Source: Heterocephalus glaber | Lineage: Eukaryota; Chordata; Mammalia; Rodentia; Bathyergidae | Assembly: GCF_000247695.1 (NCBI RefSeq) | Contig: NW_004624733.1 | Location: 2,497,426-2,561,425, forward strand | Direction: 5' to 3' | Length of the DNA: 64,000 nt | Shown: one piece after another, positions 61,801 through 64,000 of the stretch | Position numbering within the stretch: position 1 is the stretch's first letter | How the letters are laid out: each line of letters starts with the position of its first letter | Position numbers and translations under genes: made by a program | Notes under the pieces: model-generated | The model's input: the letters and a program-made list of their open reading frames with translations, nothing else | Databases searched by the model: none | Told to the model about the DNA's origin: nothing

Positions 61801-63536
61801 AAAAAACAGCAAGTCAAGACACTCAAATCTATAAGAAAAAAGAAAAACAGAAAAATAAGTCAAAGGAGGATATGAAGAGCCAGCCACAGAAGATATTAAT
61901 TAAAAGATATCCACTCATTCTGTTCAATTTGTGTCAAGAAAATACAAAGTAAAACAGATGCCATTTTCTCCTTGTCAACTGGCAAGAAAGTTATATAAGG
62001 AAAAGATTTAGTGTTAAAAAGAGTATTTAAACTTGGAGAAAGTAAAAACTTACTGGTGGGCGATTTGTCACTTGTTGATATTTAAAACCTATATACTCAC
62101 TGGTAATTTCATGTATGCTAGGTATGCTACAGAAAACATCACACAAAGATGAAAAGATGTGTCATGGTACCAATATTAGTATAATGAAAAGGCTATTTTA
62201 AATCAACTTAAATGTCTATCAATAGAGGAATTGAAGGTTTCTCTTGGACATGGAATATTAAAGATTATAAGATGGAAAACTCCCCACTATTTGATTTAAA
62301 CAAGTTGTAGGACATTACTTTTGTATAAAAATGAATACCTATACTATAACTTCTGTATACTCATGTTCACAGAAAAGAAAGCAATCTGGAAGAACACTCA
62401 CCAAACATAACCACATAGAAAGTTTACCCCTTTCTGTATAGCTCTTATTTAATGATAACAAACTCTTGCAATTAAAACAAGACTTTTAAAAATCCAACTC
62501 ATCTATGAGTCACACACTTTAACAGAGATGATCACCCACACACCGCAGCTTGATATTTCCGAGTCTTTACCTCAGAGAGGCTATCTAGATGAGGACCATA
62601 TAGGGCTCTGTGACTATTTGGTACCAATGCAATGTGAATGGAAGGATACATATCAGTTCTGAGTCAAGGCTTAGAAACAGTTACTCCTCCTCCTCTCTCT
62701 ACACCAAAGGCAAAGCTGAATGCAGATGAGTTTAAGGTCCTTCAATGTACATAGATATCACCTAGAAAATCTATTATATTGTAATACTGAGTAGACCTGC
62801 TGAGTAGATCTGTGTGGAGCCTGCAATTACACATTTCTAAAGAGCTCCCAGGAAATGCGAATATTGCAAATCAACAGAAAGTCATTTAAGAAGAAGATCC
62901 TGGGGCGGGGATGCAGCCCAATGTCTTCTTGCCTGCCTGGCAAATGAGAGATCCTGAGTTCAATCCTGGTACCAAAAAAAAATAATAAATAAAAAGAACA
63001 AGGTCCTGGAGCTTATAAAACCATAAGGAAGGAGAGCCCTGAGTTCTTGAATCTCCATATGGAAAAAATCTACTTGGAACAGGAATAACTTTATCAGACT
63101 TTTTGGGGGGGACTGGGGATCAAACTCGGGTCCTTGTGCTTGCGAGGAAGGTGGCAGAACCATTGAGCTAAATCCCTGGCCGGCTATATCAGATTATTAA
63201 ATGAGCTAATTCATATTTGCATTATCTCATTGCAATTTTTTGTTCTGAAAAGTTTTATCCTAACATAAAAACTGCTGATATTTGAACAAAACCTCCGAAC
63301 TTTTATTCTTTTTAAAGGTTTACCTTCATCAGATTTTACATCTGCTTGATTAGAGTCTTCTGCACTGGTTTCAGAAGATGGTTGTTCAAAACTTTTTCTA
63401 AGTTGCTGTATAAAGACTTCCATGGACAAAGTAAAGTGCAGCTCTTTGTTGTTTAACCAATGTACCACAAAAGGCCCACTCTTGTCTTCATTTTCACTTA
63501 AACTCAGAGATGAAATAGATGGAAGAAGTGGAATAT
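9485..63536 (-). CDS. DMXL1: DMXL1 (DmX-like 1), 19 internal exons, partial gene
   Basis: Joined span of 19 minus-strand exons, listed below as w1-w19 in transcript order. Together they give 6021 nt in one frame, about two thirds of a family protein of roughly 3000 residues. Seen: WD-like segments in w2, w3 and w9 (for example [12 protein letters not shown]), a conserved helical core in w10-w14 ([26 protein letters not shown]), and a long acidic, serine-rich linker in w15. Known of the family: DMXL proteins work with WDR7 and ROGDI as the metazoan RAVE-like complex that assembles V1 onto V0 of the V-ATPase, so they support acidification of endomembrane compartments. The w10-w14 core corresponds to the Rav1 C-terminal domain. 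Assignment to DMXL1 rather than DMXL2 rests on remembered residues such as those in w14 ([27 protein letters not shown]). No start codon, stop codon, promoter or poly(A) site is in the window. I saw no stop or frameshift in the coding parts. Confidence 0.93.
9836..10130. mobile_element. MaLR-type LTR-like fragment
   Basis: 'gtggaggcttcagtccatgg', 'ggcagagaaagctgctcacc' and 'gggacattccagatccaaac' have the look of a MaLR LTR. Family and orientation uncertain. Confidence 0.35.
10180..10330 (-). mobile_element. Possible L1 3'-end fragment
   Basis: 'ttcattgtgacatatttatg' followed by a C/T-rich block resembles the reverse complement of a rodent L1 3' end. Weak. Confidence 0.35.
10346..10429 (-). 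mobile_element. ID-like SINE
   Basis: Perfect 16-bp duplication CAAGACATTATTTCTT at 10330-10345 and 10430-10445. Confidence 0.92.
10728..10814 (-). mobile_element. ID-like SINE
   Basis: Full body with a T-rich head (tail on the minus strand). Flanks share an imperfect 'atNtttgaaa'. Confidence 0.88.
10995..11155 (-). mobile_element. L1 3'-UTR tail, 5'-truncated
   Basis: Reverse complement of the tail seen at 573-845 and 12420-12556 (ggtacattttaggtacaat, atgacattcatcattggaga), then the C/T-rich block. Confidence 0.6.
11615..11742 (-). CDS. DMXL1: DMXL1 exon w18
   Basis: 128 nt, phase 2 in and phase 1 out. The split codon gives Ser, then [40 protein letters not shown]. Acceptor tttattag, donor CCAG|gtataa. 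Its fit in phase and sequence between w17 and w19 shows the 14.7-kb intron is a real intron. Confidence 0.93.
11905..12003 (+). mobile_element. Old ID-like SINE
   Basis: Diverged: 'gaagttgtagctcaatagca', 'atgcttgcccagaatgtg', then an A-rich tail. Confidence 0.6.
12420..12556 (+). mobile_element. L1 3'-UTR tail, 5'-truncated
   Basis: aataagaaccaagatgga, a gatgaatgtcattatattgt segment and a gtaccaatataataaaac end, the same tail as at 573-845. Confidence 0.6.
13239..13365 (-). mobile_element. ID-like SINE with long T/C head
   Basis: Duplication AAGCAATTATTA at 13227-13238 and 13366-13377. Confidence 0.88.
13820..13852. repeat. (CA)n microsatellite
   Basis: Interrupted CA repeat within old LINE sequence. 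Confidence 0.9.
15450..15534 (+). mobile_element. ID-like SINE
   Basis: Inserted in an old LINE. Imperfect duplication CTCAACAAGAG / TTCAATAAGAG. Confidence 0.88.
15934..16002 (-). mobile_element. ID-like SINE with internal deletion
   Basis: The usual ggtaccagggatcg next to the tail is missing; the T-tract runs straight into aactcaggacc. Duplication is approximately GAATTCTT. Confidence 0.8.
18085..18161 (+). mobile_element. ID-like SINE in L1 copy A
   Basis: Imperfect 14-bp duplication AGATTTGTTGGAAT / AGATTCACTGGAAT. Confidence 0.87.
18539..18620 (+). mobile_element. ID-like SINE in L1 copy A ORF1
   Basis: Perfect duplication AATACCTGAAG at 18528-18538 and 18621-18631. The A box is partly deleted (gattagtggcactg). 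Confidence 0.87.
20490..20570 (-). mobile_element. ID-like SINE in L1 copy A ORF2
   Basis: Perfect 14-bp duplication CACATGATCATCTT at 20476-20489 and 20571-20584. Confidence 0.92.
21080..21945. other. Unassigned segment between two L1 copies
   Basis: About 870 bp of more balanced base composition, with no clear coding frame. It could be the 5' UTR of the L1 copy that follows or a separate old repeat. I cannot tell. Confidence 0.4.
22012..22098 (+). mobile_element. B1 SINE, partial
   Basis: 'gcatggtagcacatgcctat', 'aatcctcgagctctgggagg': the 7SL-derived B1 left part. Confidence 0.75.
23336..23446 (+). mobile_element. ID-like SINE with C-tract tail
   Basis: Duplication CAGGCACATA at 23326-23335 and 23447-23456. 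The tail includes C7 (23432-23438). Confidence 0.87.
23605..23642 (-). pseudogene. RNU2: U2 snRNA 5'-end fragment, retroposed
   Basis: On the minus strand these 38 bases equal the first 38 bases of U2 spliceosomal snRNA, starting ATCGCTTCTCGGCC and ending AAGTGTAGTA. The rest of U2 is absent and there is no A-tail. The fragment lies inside an old plus-strand L1 and is flanked by imperfect copies of the L1 target: GGTTATCCGTATG (23592-23604) and GGTTATGCATATG (23643-23655). It has no promoter and cannot give a working snRNA. Confidence 0.88.
24029..24532 (+). pseudogene. Unidentified GC-rich retrocopy with poly(A) tail
   Basis: About 480 bp of GC-rich sequence stand out against AT-rich L1 surroundings and end in AATAAA (24489-24494), 16 bases and then a pure A-tract (24511-24532). 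That is the signature of a reverse-transcribed polyadenylated RNA. It holds a 12-bp minisatellite of four units (24198-24245). A frame of about 105 codons from 24189 is open to 24506, but I do not recognise the product, and the parent RNA may be a 3' UTR or non-coding RNA. I could not see clear flanking duplications; an ID SINE has inserted in or at the tail. The 5' limit is approximate. Confidence 0.65.
24198..24245 (+). repeat. 12-bp minisatellite, four units
   Basis: Four tandem copies of GGCCCCGCTGCA, the last with one change, inside the GC-rich retrocopy. In one frame this reads as repeated APLQ. Confidence 0.9.
24533..24625 (+). mobile_element. ID-like SINE at the retrocopy tail
   Basis: Body 'ggccaggaatttagctcagt' through 'gagccctggtacc' plus A-tail. 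It inserted in or at the A-tract of the GC-rich retrocopy. Confidence 0.88.
25875..25959 (+). mobile_element. ID-like SINE with C-tract tail
   Basis: The body ends 'gatccccaatacccacccc' with C7 (25946-25952) before the A-tail. Confidence 0.85.
26464..26540 (-). CDS. DMXL1: DMXL1 exon w17
   Basis: 77 nt, phase 0 in and phase 2 out. It encodes [25 protein letters not shown]. Acceptor tttttccag, donor TACAG|gtaaat. It is followed by the 14.7-kb repeat-filled intron. Confidence 0.92.
27313..28230 (+). mobile_element. MLT1-like LTR, split by another old repeat
   Basis: 27313-27475 ('gaggtggaatctatttccca', 'caacagaagtgatgtgtgag') and 28010-28225 ('ccaatctagcccaacccaga', 'aagccaacctacaaaatca') read as two parts of one MaLR LTR. 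The middle (about 27490-28005) is a different ancient repeat ending 'tgggacttctcagcctccac', whose family I do not name. No coding sequence. Confidence 0.5.
28730..28880 (+). mobile_element. MER5-type hAT-Charlie remnant
   Basis: 'gcattagaatcaccagagga', 'agactgactcagtaagtttg' and 'tctaagctttcaataagca' follow the MER5A pattern. Confidence 0.65.
28974..29071 (-). mobile_element. ID-like SINE
   Basis: Flanked by CTAAATTTCT repeats. T-rich head with (TTTTG) units. Confidence 0.87.
29419..29610 (-). CDS. DMXL1: DMXL1 exon w16
   Basis: 192 nt, 64 whole codons, phase 0 on both sides. It encodes [40 protein letters not shown] and [20 protein letters not shown]. Acceptor ctttaag, donor AATAAA|gtaagt. 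Skipping would keep the frame. Confidence 0.94.
29611..30171 (-). other. DMXL1 intron w15-w16
   Basis: 561 bp with one minus-strand ID SINE (29815). Nothing else recognised. Confidence 0.75.
29815..29908 (-). mobile_element. ID-like SINE
   Basis: Duplication CCCCTTGTAACAAA at 29801-29814 and 29909-29922. Confidence 0.88.
30172..31253 (-). CDS. DMXL1: DMXL1 exon w15, large exon
   Basis: 1082 nt, about 361 codons, phase 1 in and phase 0 out. It starts [20 protein letters not shown], then [20 protein letters not shown] and [21 protein letters not shown] disordered linker follows with two DWSQ motifs and runs of Ser, Glu and Asp ([18 protein letters not shown]). The last third is helical again ([39 protein letters not shown]). 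Acceptor attttcag, donor GCAG|gtatgt. Confidence 0.95.
31254..32256 (-). other. DMXL1 intron w14-w15
   Basis: 1003 bp. It holds a plus-strand L2 remnant at about 31510-31860. The rest shows nothing recognised. Confidence 0.75.
31510..31860 (+). mobile_element. L2 LINE remnant
   Basis: 'aagctcagttcttgacctct', 'ttccctgagttgaagtctta' and 'ttccatttagatgtataca' follow the order of the L2 ORF2 3' part. Decayed and ancient. Confidence 0.6.
32257..32518 (-). CDS. DMXL1: DMXL1 exon w14
   Basis: 262 nt, phase 0 in and phase 1 out. It encodes [40 protein letters not shown] and [20 protein letters not shown]. Helical, TPR-like spacing. These residues are the main reason for choosing DMXL1 over DMXL2. 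Acceptor ttttaag, donor GATG|gtaagc. Confidence 0.95.
32519..33297 (-). other. DMXL1 intron w13-w14
   Basis: 779 bp, AT-rich. No repeat or exon that I recognise. Confidence 0.75.
33298..33463 (-). CDS. DMXL1: DMXL1 exon w13
   Basis: 166 nt, phase 2 in and phase 0 out. It encodes [40 protein letters not shown] and [15 protein letters not shown]. This is the best-conserved stretch of the family, shared in pattern with yeast Rav1. Acceptor ctttatag, donor TGAG|gtaatg. Confidence 0.95.
33464..34467 (-). other. DMXL1 intron w12-w13
   Basis: 1004 bp. One plus-strand ID SINE at 34286. The remainder shows nothing I recognise. Confidence 0.75.
34286..34372 (+). mobile_element. ID-like SINE
   Basis: Duplication AATTAATAT at 34277-34285 and 34373-34381. 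Close to the family consensus. Confidence 0.92.
34468..34565 (-). CDS. DMXL1: DMXL1 exon w12
   Basis: 98 nt, phase 0 in and phase 2 out. It encodes [32 protein letters not shown]; the [14 protein letters not shown] segment is typical of the Rav1-C domain. Acceptor aattatag, donor ATAG|gtaagt. Confidence 0.94.
34779..34865 (-). mobile_element. ID-like SINE with C-tract tail
   Basis: Imperfect duplication (AAGTCTACAACCTTTT / AGGTCTACAGCCTTTT). G8 on the plus strand at 34784-34791 lies at the tail junction. Confidence 0.88.
35116..35199 (-). mobile_element. ID-like SINE near the w11 donor
   Basis: Full body. It starts 92 bp downstream of exon w11 in gene direction. Imperfect flanks (tatcaatcc / tattgatcc). 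Confidence 0.88.
35216..35285. repeat. Imperfect tandem duplication next to the w11 donor
   Basis: Two copies of a TACACCAAAGTG...TTACACCAC block (35216-35252 and 35254-35285) lie within the first 75 bases of the intron after w11. Confidence 0.75.
35292..35458 (-). CDS. DMXL1: DMXL1 exon w11
   Basis: 167 nt, enters phase 1 and leaves phase 0. It encodes [40 protein letters not shown] and [15 protein letters not shown], which lie in the Rav1-C-like core. Acceptor ttcttcag, donor AAAAA|gtaagt. An ID SINE starts 92 bp past the donor and a short tandem duplication sits directly next to it. Confidence 0.94.
35990..36190 (+). mobile_element. MIR SINE remnant
   Basis: 'gggcaagttagtttcttaat', 'cctcaatttcctcattta' and 'gggattaaattacataata' are the MIR core in order. 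Confidence 0.75.
36400..36860 (+). mobile_element. Old L1 3' end
   Basis: Typical L1 3' text: 'gttcacattagccaagata', 'gatgaatggattttta', 'aagtgaaataaactaggcac'. No coding frame. Confidence 0.6.
36870..37800 (+). mobile_element. HAL1/L1 ORF1-type remnant
   Basis: A-rich text with ORF1-like runs ('agaacagagtgaaatattta', 'acccttcaaagttgaaagaa') typical of HAL1 or an old L1 5' half. It ends near the (AT)n tract. Confidence 0.5.
37804..37850. repeat. (AT)n/(AC)n microsatellite
   Basis: An uninterrupted AT run of about 33 bp, then a short (AC)n, just before L1 copy B. Confidence 0.95.
37953..44640 (+). mobile_element. L1 copy B, near full length, dead
   Basis: About 6.7 kb. It starts with a 5'-UTR opening of the 'ccaagaagatggcagagtgg' kind and has a C/T-rich region (38720-38950). 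ORF1 follows, with a coiled-coil part (39581-39817) and C-terminal domain (40090-40500: [19 protein letters not shown]). ORF2 has an endonuclease part (41116-41445: [24 protein letters not shown]) and reverse transcriptase (42300-42929). The usual FADD motif reads FVDD at about 42685. A G/A-rich 3' UTR (44430-44620) ends in (AAAAT)n. Stops and frameshifts split both ORFs, and an ID SINE sits in ORF1 (40182). I saw no clear target-site duplication. It is antisense to DMXL1. Confidence 0.85.
40182..40260 (+). mobile_element. ID-like SINE in L1 copy B ORF1
   Basis: Duplication AAATCATAGCAGACTTC at 40165-40181 and 40261-40277. It splits the ORF1 C-terminal domain. Confidence 0.93.
44680..44760 (+). 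mobile_element. ID-like SINE
   Basis: Duplication AAAAGTACAGTGCC at 44666-44679 and 44761-44774, just past the end of L1 copy B. Confidence 0.92.
44938..45118 (+). mobile_element. B1-ID composite SINE
   Basis: B1 half 'aggcatgttggcacacctct' ... 'agaccctgtgtcaaaataaa' followed by an ID half 'aagctgggacgtagcttagt' ... 'cctgggttcaacactcagta'. Confidence 0.8.
45119..46690 (+). mobile_element. Old L1 remnants
   Basis: A 3'-end piece ('ccctgatctcatcgctaaag', to about 45360) is followed by a longer decayed piece with ORF2-end text (45660-46300: 'attgtaaaactactagaaga') and a 3' end at 46600-46690. Confidence 0.6.
47362..47469 (-). CDS. DMXL1: DMXL1 exon w10
   Basis: 108 nt, phase 1 on both sides. 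It encodes [20 protein letters not shown] and [15 protein letters not shown]. It starts the conserved Rav1-C-like helical region. Acceptor ggttttag, donor CAAG|gtaatt. Confidence 0.93.
47470..48859 (-). other. DMXL1 intron w9-w10
   Basis: 1390 bp, AT-rich, with one ID SINE at 48168. Nothing else recognised. Confidence 0.75.
48168..48253 (-). mobile_element. ID-like SINE with C-tract tail
   Basis: G8 on the plus strand (48173-48180) directly before the gtacc complement. Full body. Confidence 0.88.
48860..50545 (-). CDS. DMXL1: DMXL1 exon w9, large exon
   Basis: 1686 nt, about 562 codons with no internal intron and phase 1 on both sides. The start, [20 protein letters not shown] then [12 protein letters not shown], is a WD blade; further propeller-like strands follow ([40 protein letters not shown]). 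Then come a serine-rich linker ([20 protein letters not shown]), a helical stretch ([20 protein letters not shown]) and a low-complexity acidic and serine-rich part. It ends near [20 protein letters not shown] and [18 protein letters not shown]. Acceptor cttttag, donor CAAG|gtaaaa. Confidence 0.95.
50941..51026 (+). mobile_element. ID-like SINE with C-tract tail
   Basis: Perfect 16-bp duplication AAATCTCATTTTAAAG at 50925-50940 and 51027-51042. C10 at 51013-51022. Confidence 0.93.
51255..51470 (+). mobile_element. hAT-type nonautonomous DNA transposon remnant
   Basis: 'aaagggccagatagtaataa', 'attttaggctttaccaacac', 'ttgcaactattcaactctgc' and 'aaggctgtgtttcattcaa' match a common mammalian MER1-group element in order. 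I am not sure of the exact family name. Confidence 0.6.
51536..51618 (+). mobile_element. ID-like SINE
   Basis: Flanked by GTAAATTTCA copies. Full body. Confidence 0.9.
52297..52309 (-). mobile_element. Tail-only retroposon insertion
   Basis: Twelve T and one C flanked by perfect 14-bp repeats TGATACTGGTTCTT (52283-52296 and 52310-52323). This is best read as a retroposition event that left only poly(A). Confidence 0.65.
52478..52650 (+). mobile_element. MER5-type hAT-Charlie remnant
   Basis: 'gagaatcacctggaaggct', 'accccagagcctgtgaatca' and 'tttccaacaagttcaggg' follow the MER5A pattern. Confidence 0.7.
53045..53263 (-). CDS. DMXL1: DMXL1 exon w8
   Basis: 219 nt, phase 1 on both sides. It encodes a polar linker ([39 protein letters not shown]), then [20 protein letters not shown]. 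The donor, GCAG|gtttgt, is the weakest in the set. Acceptor ttttttag. Confidence 0.9.
53557..53676 (-). CDS. DMXL1: DMXL1 exon w7
   Basis: 120 nt, phase 1 on both sides. It encodes [20 protein letters not shown] and [30 protein letters not shown] is WD-like. Acceptor atcaacag, donor TTGG|gtgagt. Confidence 0.92.
53822..53905 (+). mobile_element. ID-like SINE
   Basis: Imperfect duplication CAAAGTGATACTACAG / CAAAGTGATATTACAG. It lies about 145 bp before the w7 acceptor in gene direction. Confidence 0.9.
54779..55844 (+). pseudogene. PFDN4: Processed retrocopy of PFDN4 (prefoldin subunit 4), broken
   Basis: Prefoldin subunit 4 is part of the cytosolic prefoldin chaperone that hands unfolded actin and tubulin to the TRiC chaperonin. 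From 55178 the translation reads [40 protein letters not shown] and [18 protein letters not shown], matching PFDN4 closely with no introns. The frame is broken by a TAA at 55397, where the family has Glu after HSQ, and then by a one-base insertion near 55430; the rest ([20 protein letters not shown] pattern) lies in a shifted frame. An ATTAAA signal near 55805 precedes an A-tail at about 55827. Perfect 10-bp direct repeats AAAGATAGCC flank the insert (54769-54778 and 55845-55854). The insert carries about 380 nt of GC-rich sequence upstream of the coding part, ending in an acceptor-like ttttcag. It lies antisense inside DMXL1 intron w6-w7 and is not expected to make protein. Confidence 0.92.
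56773..57012 (+). mobile_element. ID-B1 composite SINE (B4-like order)
   Basis: ID half 'ggggatacagttcagtggta' ... 'ttcaatctccagcactgg', an A/G-rich linker, then a B1-like half ('gtcagaggccagcctgtgca', 'ttctgtctcagaataa'). Confidence 0.7.
57166..57268 (-). CDS. DMXL1: DMXL1 exon w6
   Basis: 103 nt, separated from w5 by a 76-bp intron. It encodes [15 protein letters not shown], then [20 protein letters not shown]. Acceptor acattcag, donor TACAG|gtaaag, leaving phase 1. Confidence 0.92.
57345..57434 (-). CDS. DMXL1: DMXL1 exon w5
   Basis: 90 nt, exactly 30 codons, phase 0 on both sides. It runs from [14 protein letters not shown] to [16 protein letters not shown]. Acceptor aaaacag, donor ACTT|gtaagt. 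Because both phases are 0, skipping this exon would keep the frame. Confidence 0.92.
57568..57653 (-). mobile_element. ID-like SINE, left of an abutting pair
   Basis: Full body, directly followed by another copy in the same direction. 'agcccttttc' occurs before this copy and after the next. Confidence 0.87.
57656..57748 (-). mobile_element. ID-like SINE, right of an abutting pair
   Basis: Contains a short internal duplication (aaacttgaactcggga). It ends at cagcccttttc, shared with the left flank of the pair. Confidence 0.87.
57947..58020 (-). mobile_element. ID-like SINE
   Basis: Imperfect 17-bp duplication AAGAAACAGTAATTTTT / AAGAAGCAGTGATTTTT. Confidence 0.9.
58400..59340 (+). mobile_element. 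L2 LINE remnant
   Basis: 'ttggatgtcaaacaggcatc', 'aatgctttccacattattca', 'ggatctgtaatgatcttgtt' and 'tactcaaatgttcccttttc' follow L2 3' order. An ID SINE at 59127 interrupts it. Confidence 0.65.
59127..59220 (-). mobile_element. ID-like SINE in L2
   Basis: Perfect duplication GTAGTATTTCTT at 59115-59126 and 59221-59232. Confidence 0.92.
59932..60010 (-). mobile_element. Old ID-like SINE
   Basis: Diverged copy: 'gtgccaaggactgaaccaag', 'cacatgctaggcacgtgctt'. Confidence 0.6.
60211..60332 (-). CDS. DMXL1: DMXL1 exon w4
   Basis: 122 nt, donor TTTCT|gtaagt. The split codon gives Gly, then [52 protein letters not shown] has the form of a WD blade. It leaves in phase 0. Confidence 0.92.
60423..61107 (-). 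CDS. DMXL1: DMXL1 exon w3
   Basis: 685 nt, acceptor aattttag, donor CTAG|gtaagc, phase 0 in and phase 1 out. It encodes [20 protein letters not shown], an [20 protein letters not shown] blade and an [20 protein letters not shown] segment. The repeated hydrophobic-strand pattern fits a beta-propeller. The intron to w4 is just 90 bp. Confidence 0.92.
61210..61463 (-). CDS. DMXL1: DMXL1 exon w2
   Basis: 254 nt, acceptor ccttatag, donor CAG|gtacta, leaving phase 0. The split codon from w1 completes as Glu, followed by [19 protein letters not shown]. The second half carries a WD-repeat-like blade ([20 protein letters not shown]). The intron between w2 and w3 is only 102 bp. Confidence 0.92.
61615..61700 (+). 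mobile_element. ID-like SINE
   Basis: Near-perfect duplication AAAATCCCCATCTT / AAAATCCCAATCTT. Confidence 0.92.
62903..62997 (+). mobile_element. ID-like SINE, more diverged
   Basis: 'ggcggggatgcagcccaatg' ... 'tcaatcctggtacc' plus A-rich tail. Flanks share GGTCCTGG / GATCCTGG. Confidence 0.82.
63101..63184 (-). mobile_element. ID-like SINE with C-tract tail
   Basis: G7 on the plus strand (63105-63111). It starts about 140 bp past the w1 donor. Flanks share TATCAGA. Confidence 0.88.
63324..63536 (-). CDS. DMXL1: DMXL1 exon w1
   Basis: 213 nt. The acceptor reads tttgtag before ATATTCC and the donor is GAAG|gtaaac. It begins with two bases of a split codon and ends in phase 1. It encodes a serine-rich lead-in, then [20 protein letters not shown] and an acidic tail ([18 protein letters not shown]). 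This is the most N-terminal coding sequence visible here; the exon before it lies beyond 64000. Confidence 0.9.
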
Positions 63537-64000
63537 CTACAAAGAAAAGATTATAAAATTTAAATTTTCACCATTCTAGCATACTATTTTCATTATTATC
63601 TATTACATAATTATCTTTTGTCGGGGAAAGAATTTTCCTACTTTTTAATTTAACTAAATATTTTGAGTTTTTCAACATTAGTTTTTAGAGTAGATTTAAG
63701 TTCACAGAACAACTGAAAGGTAAGCAACAATCACACACTCTGTTCCCGCTCATGTGCCACACCTCCCCACTGTGACATCCCACCTCCACAGAGGCAATCA
63801 GCTTGTGCTTGTGAAATATATAATTGGGCAGGGGATAAACATTCATCAAATAATTATACTAAGGAACACACACATAATAAACAGCAGCTCTTAGATTGGA
63901 TACATTAGAACTTGCCTCTAATAGAAGGGACAGAAGAAAGGTATTTTTGAATCTTCTCCTTTACTATCTATCTCATGGAATTTTTTCTACTCGTGTCAAA
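63537..64000 (-). other. DMXL1 intron before w1 (part)
   Basis: 464 bp to the window edge. No exon. The part 63685-63800 looks like an old mammalian interspersed repeat that I cannot name. Nothing else recognised. Confidence 0.6.

Larger units (their letters stand above)
61464..63323 (-). other. DMXL1 intron w1-w2
   Basis: 1860 bp. It holds three ID SINEs (61615, 62903, 63101). The middle part, 61715-62890, is AT-rich with no repeat or exon that I recognise. Confidence 0.8.

Noticed and set aside
1..64000. CRISPR arrays, operons, prophage or other prokaryotic systems
   Set aside because: There are no regularly spaced repeats and no compact coding. Exons, introns, SINEs and LINEs show a mammalian genome.

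Overview
This is AT-rich mammalian genomic DNA with no prokaryotic signals. One large gene runs the whole length on the minus strand. Nineteen internal exons between 63536 and 9485 join, with canonical GT/AG borders and matching phases, into one open frame of 6021 nt (about 2007 residues). The protein is recognisable as DMXL1 (DmX-like 1, a rabconnectin-3 alpha family WD-repeat protein related to yeast Rav1). Neither end of the gene is in the window: the promoter and first exons lie above 64000, and the C-terminal exons lie beyond position 1 past an intron longer than 9.4 kb. The paralogue DMXL2 is the main alternative; the residues read better as DMXL1.

The host is most likely a non-murid rodent. 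The dominant short repeat is a young ID-like, tRNA-derived SINE with about 34 recognisable copies, most with clear target-site duplications. B1 monomers and composite B1+ID SINEs are also present. This combination fits the beaver/pocket gopher/kangaroo rat or squirrel-related lineages better than mouse or rat. I would guess a beaver-like castorimorph, but cannot prove it.

Layout in gene order, right to left. At 64000-57166 are exons w1-w6, with an old L2 and several SINEs. At 57165-53557 is an intron holding a broken processed copy of PFDN4 (prefoldin subunit 4). At 53676-47362 are exons w7-w10, including a 1686-nt exon, with MER5-type and hAT-type DNA transposon remnants. At 47361-35459 is an 11.9-kb intron filled by a nearly full-length but dead L1 and older L1 pieces. 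At 35458-26464 are exons w11-w17, including a 1082-nt exon. At 26463-11743 is a 14.7-kb intron built almost wholly from nested L1 copies, an unidentified GC-rich retrocopy and a tiny U2 snRNA fragment. At 11742-9485 are w18 and w19, and 9484-1 is intron with a mariner remnant and SINEs.

The only gene I can support as functional is DMXL1. Everything else is transposon-derived or a retrocopy. I found no new biological system. What deserves a second look is retrotransposition debris: a U2 fragment with target-site duplication, inserts reduced to a tail, a PFDN4 retrocopy carrying an unexpected 5' segment, an unknown GC-rich retrocopy, and a recurrent C-tract at the SINE tail junction.
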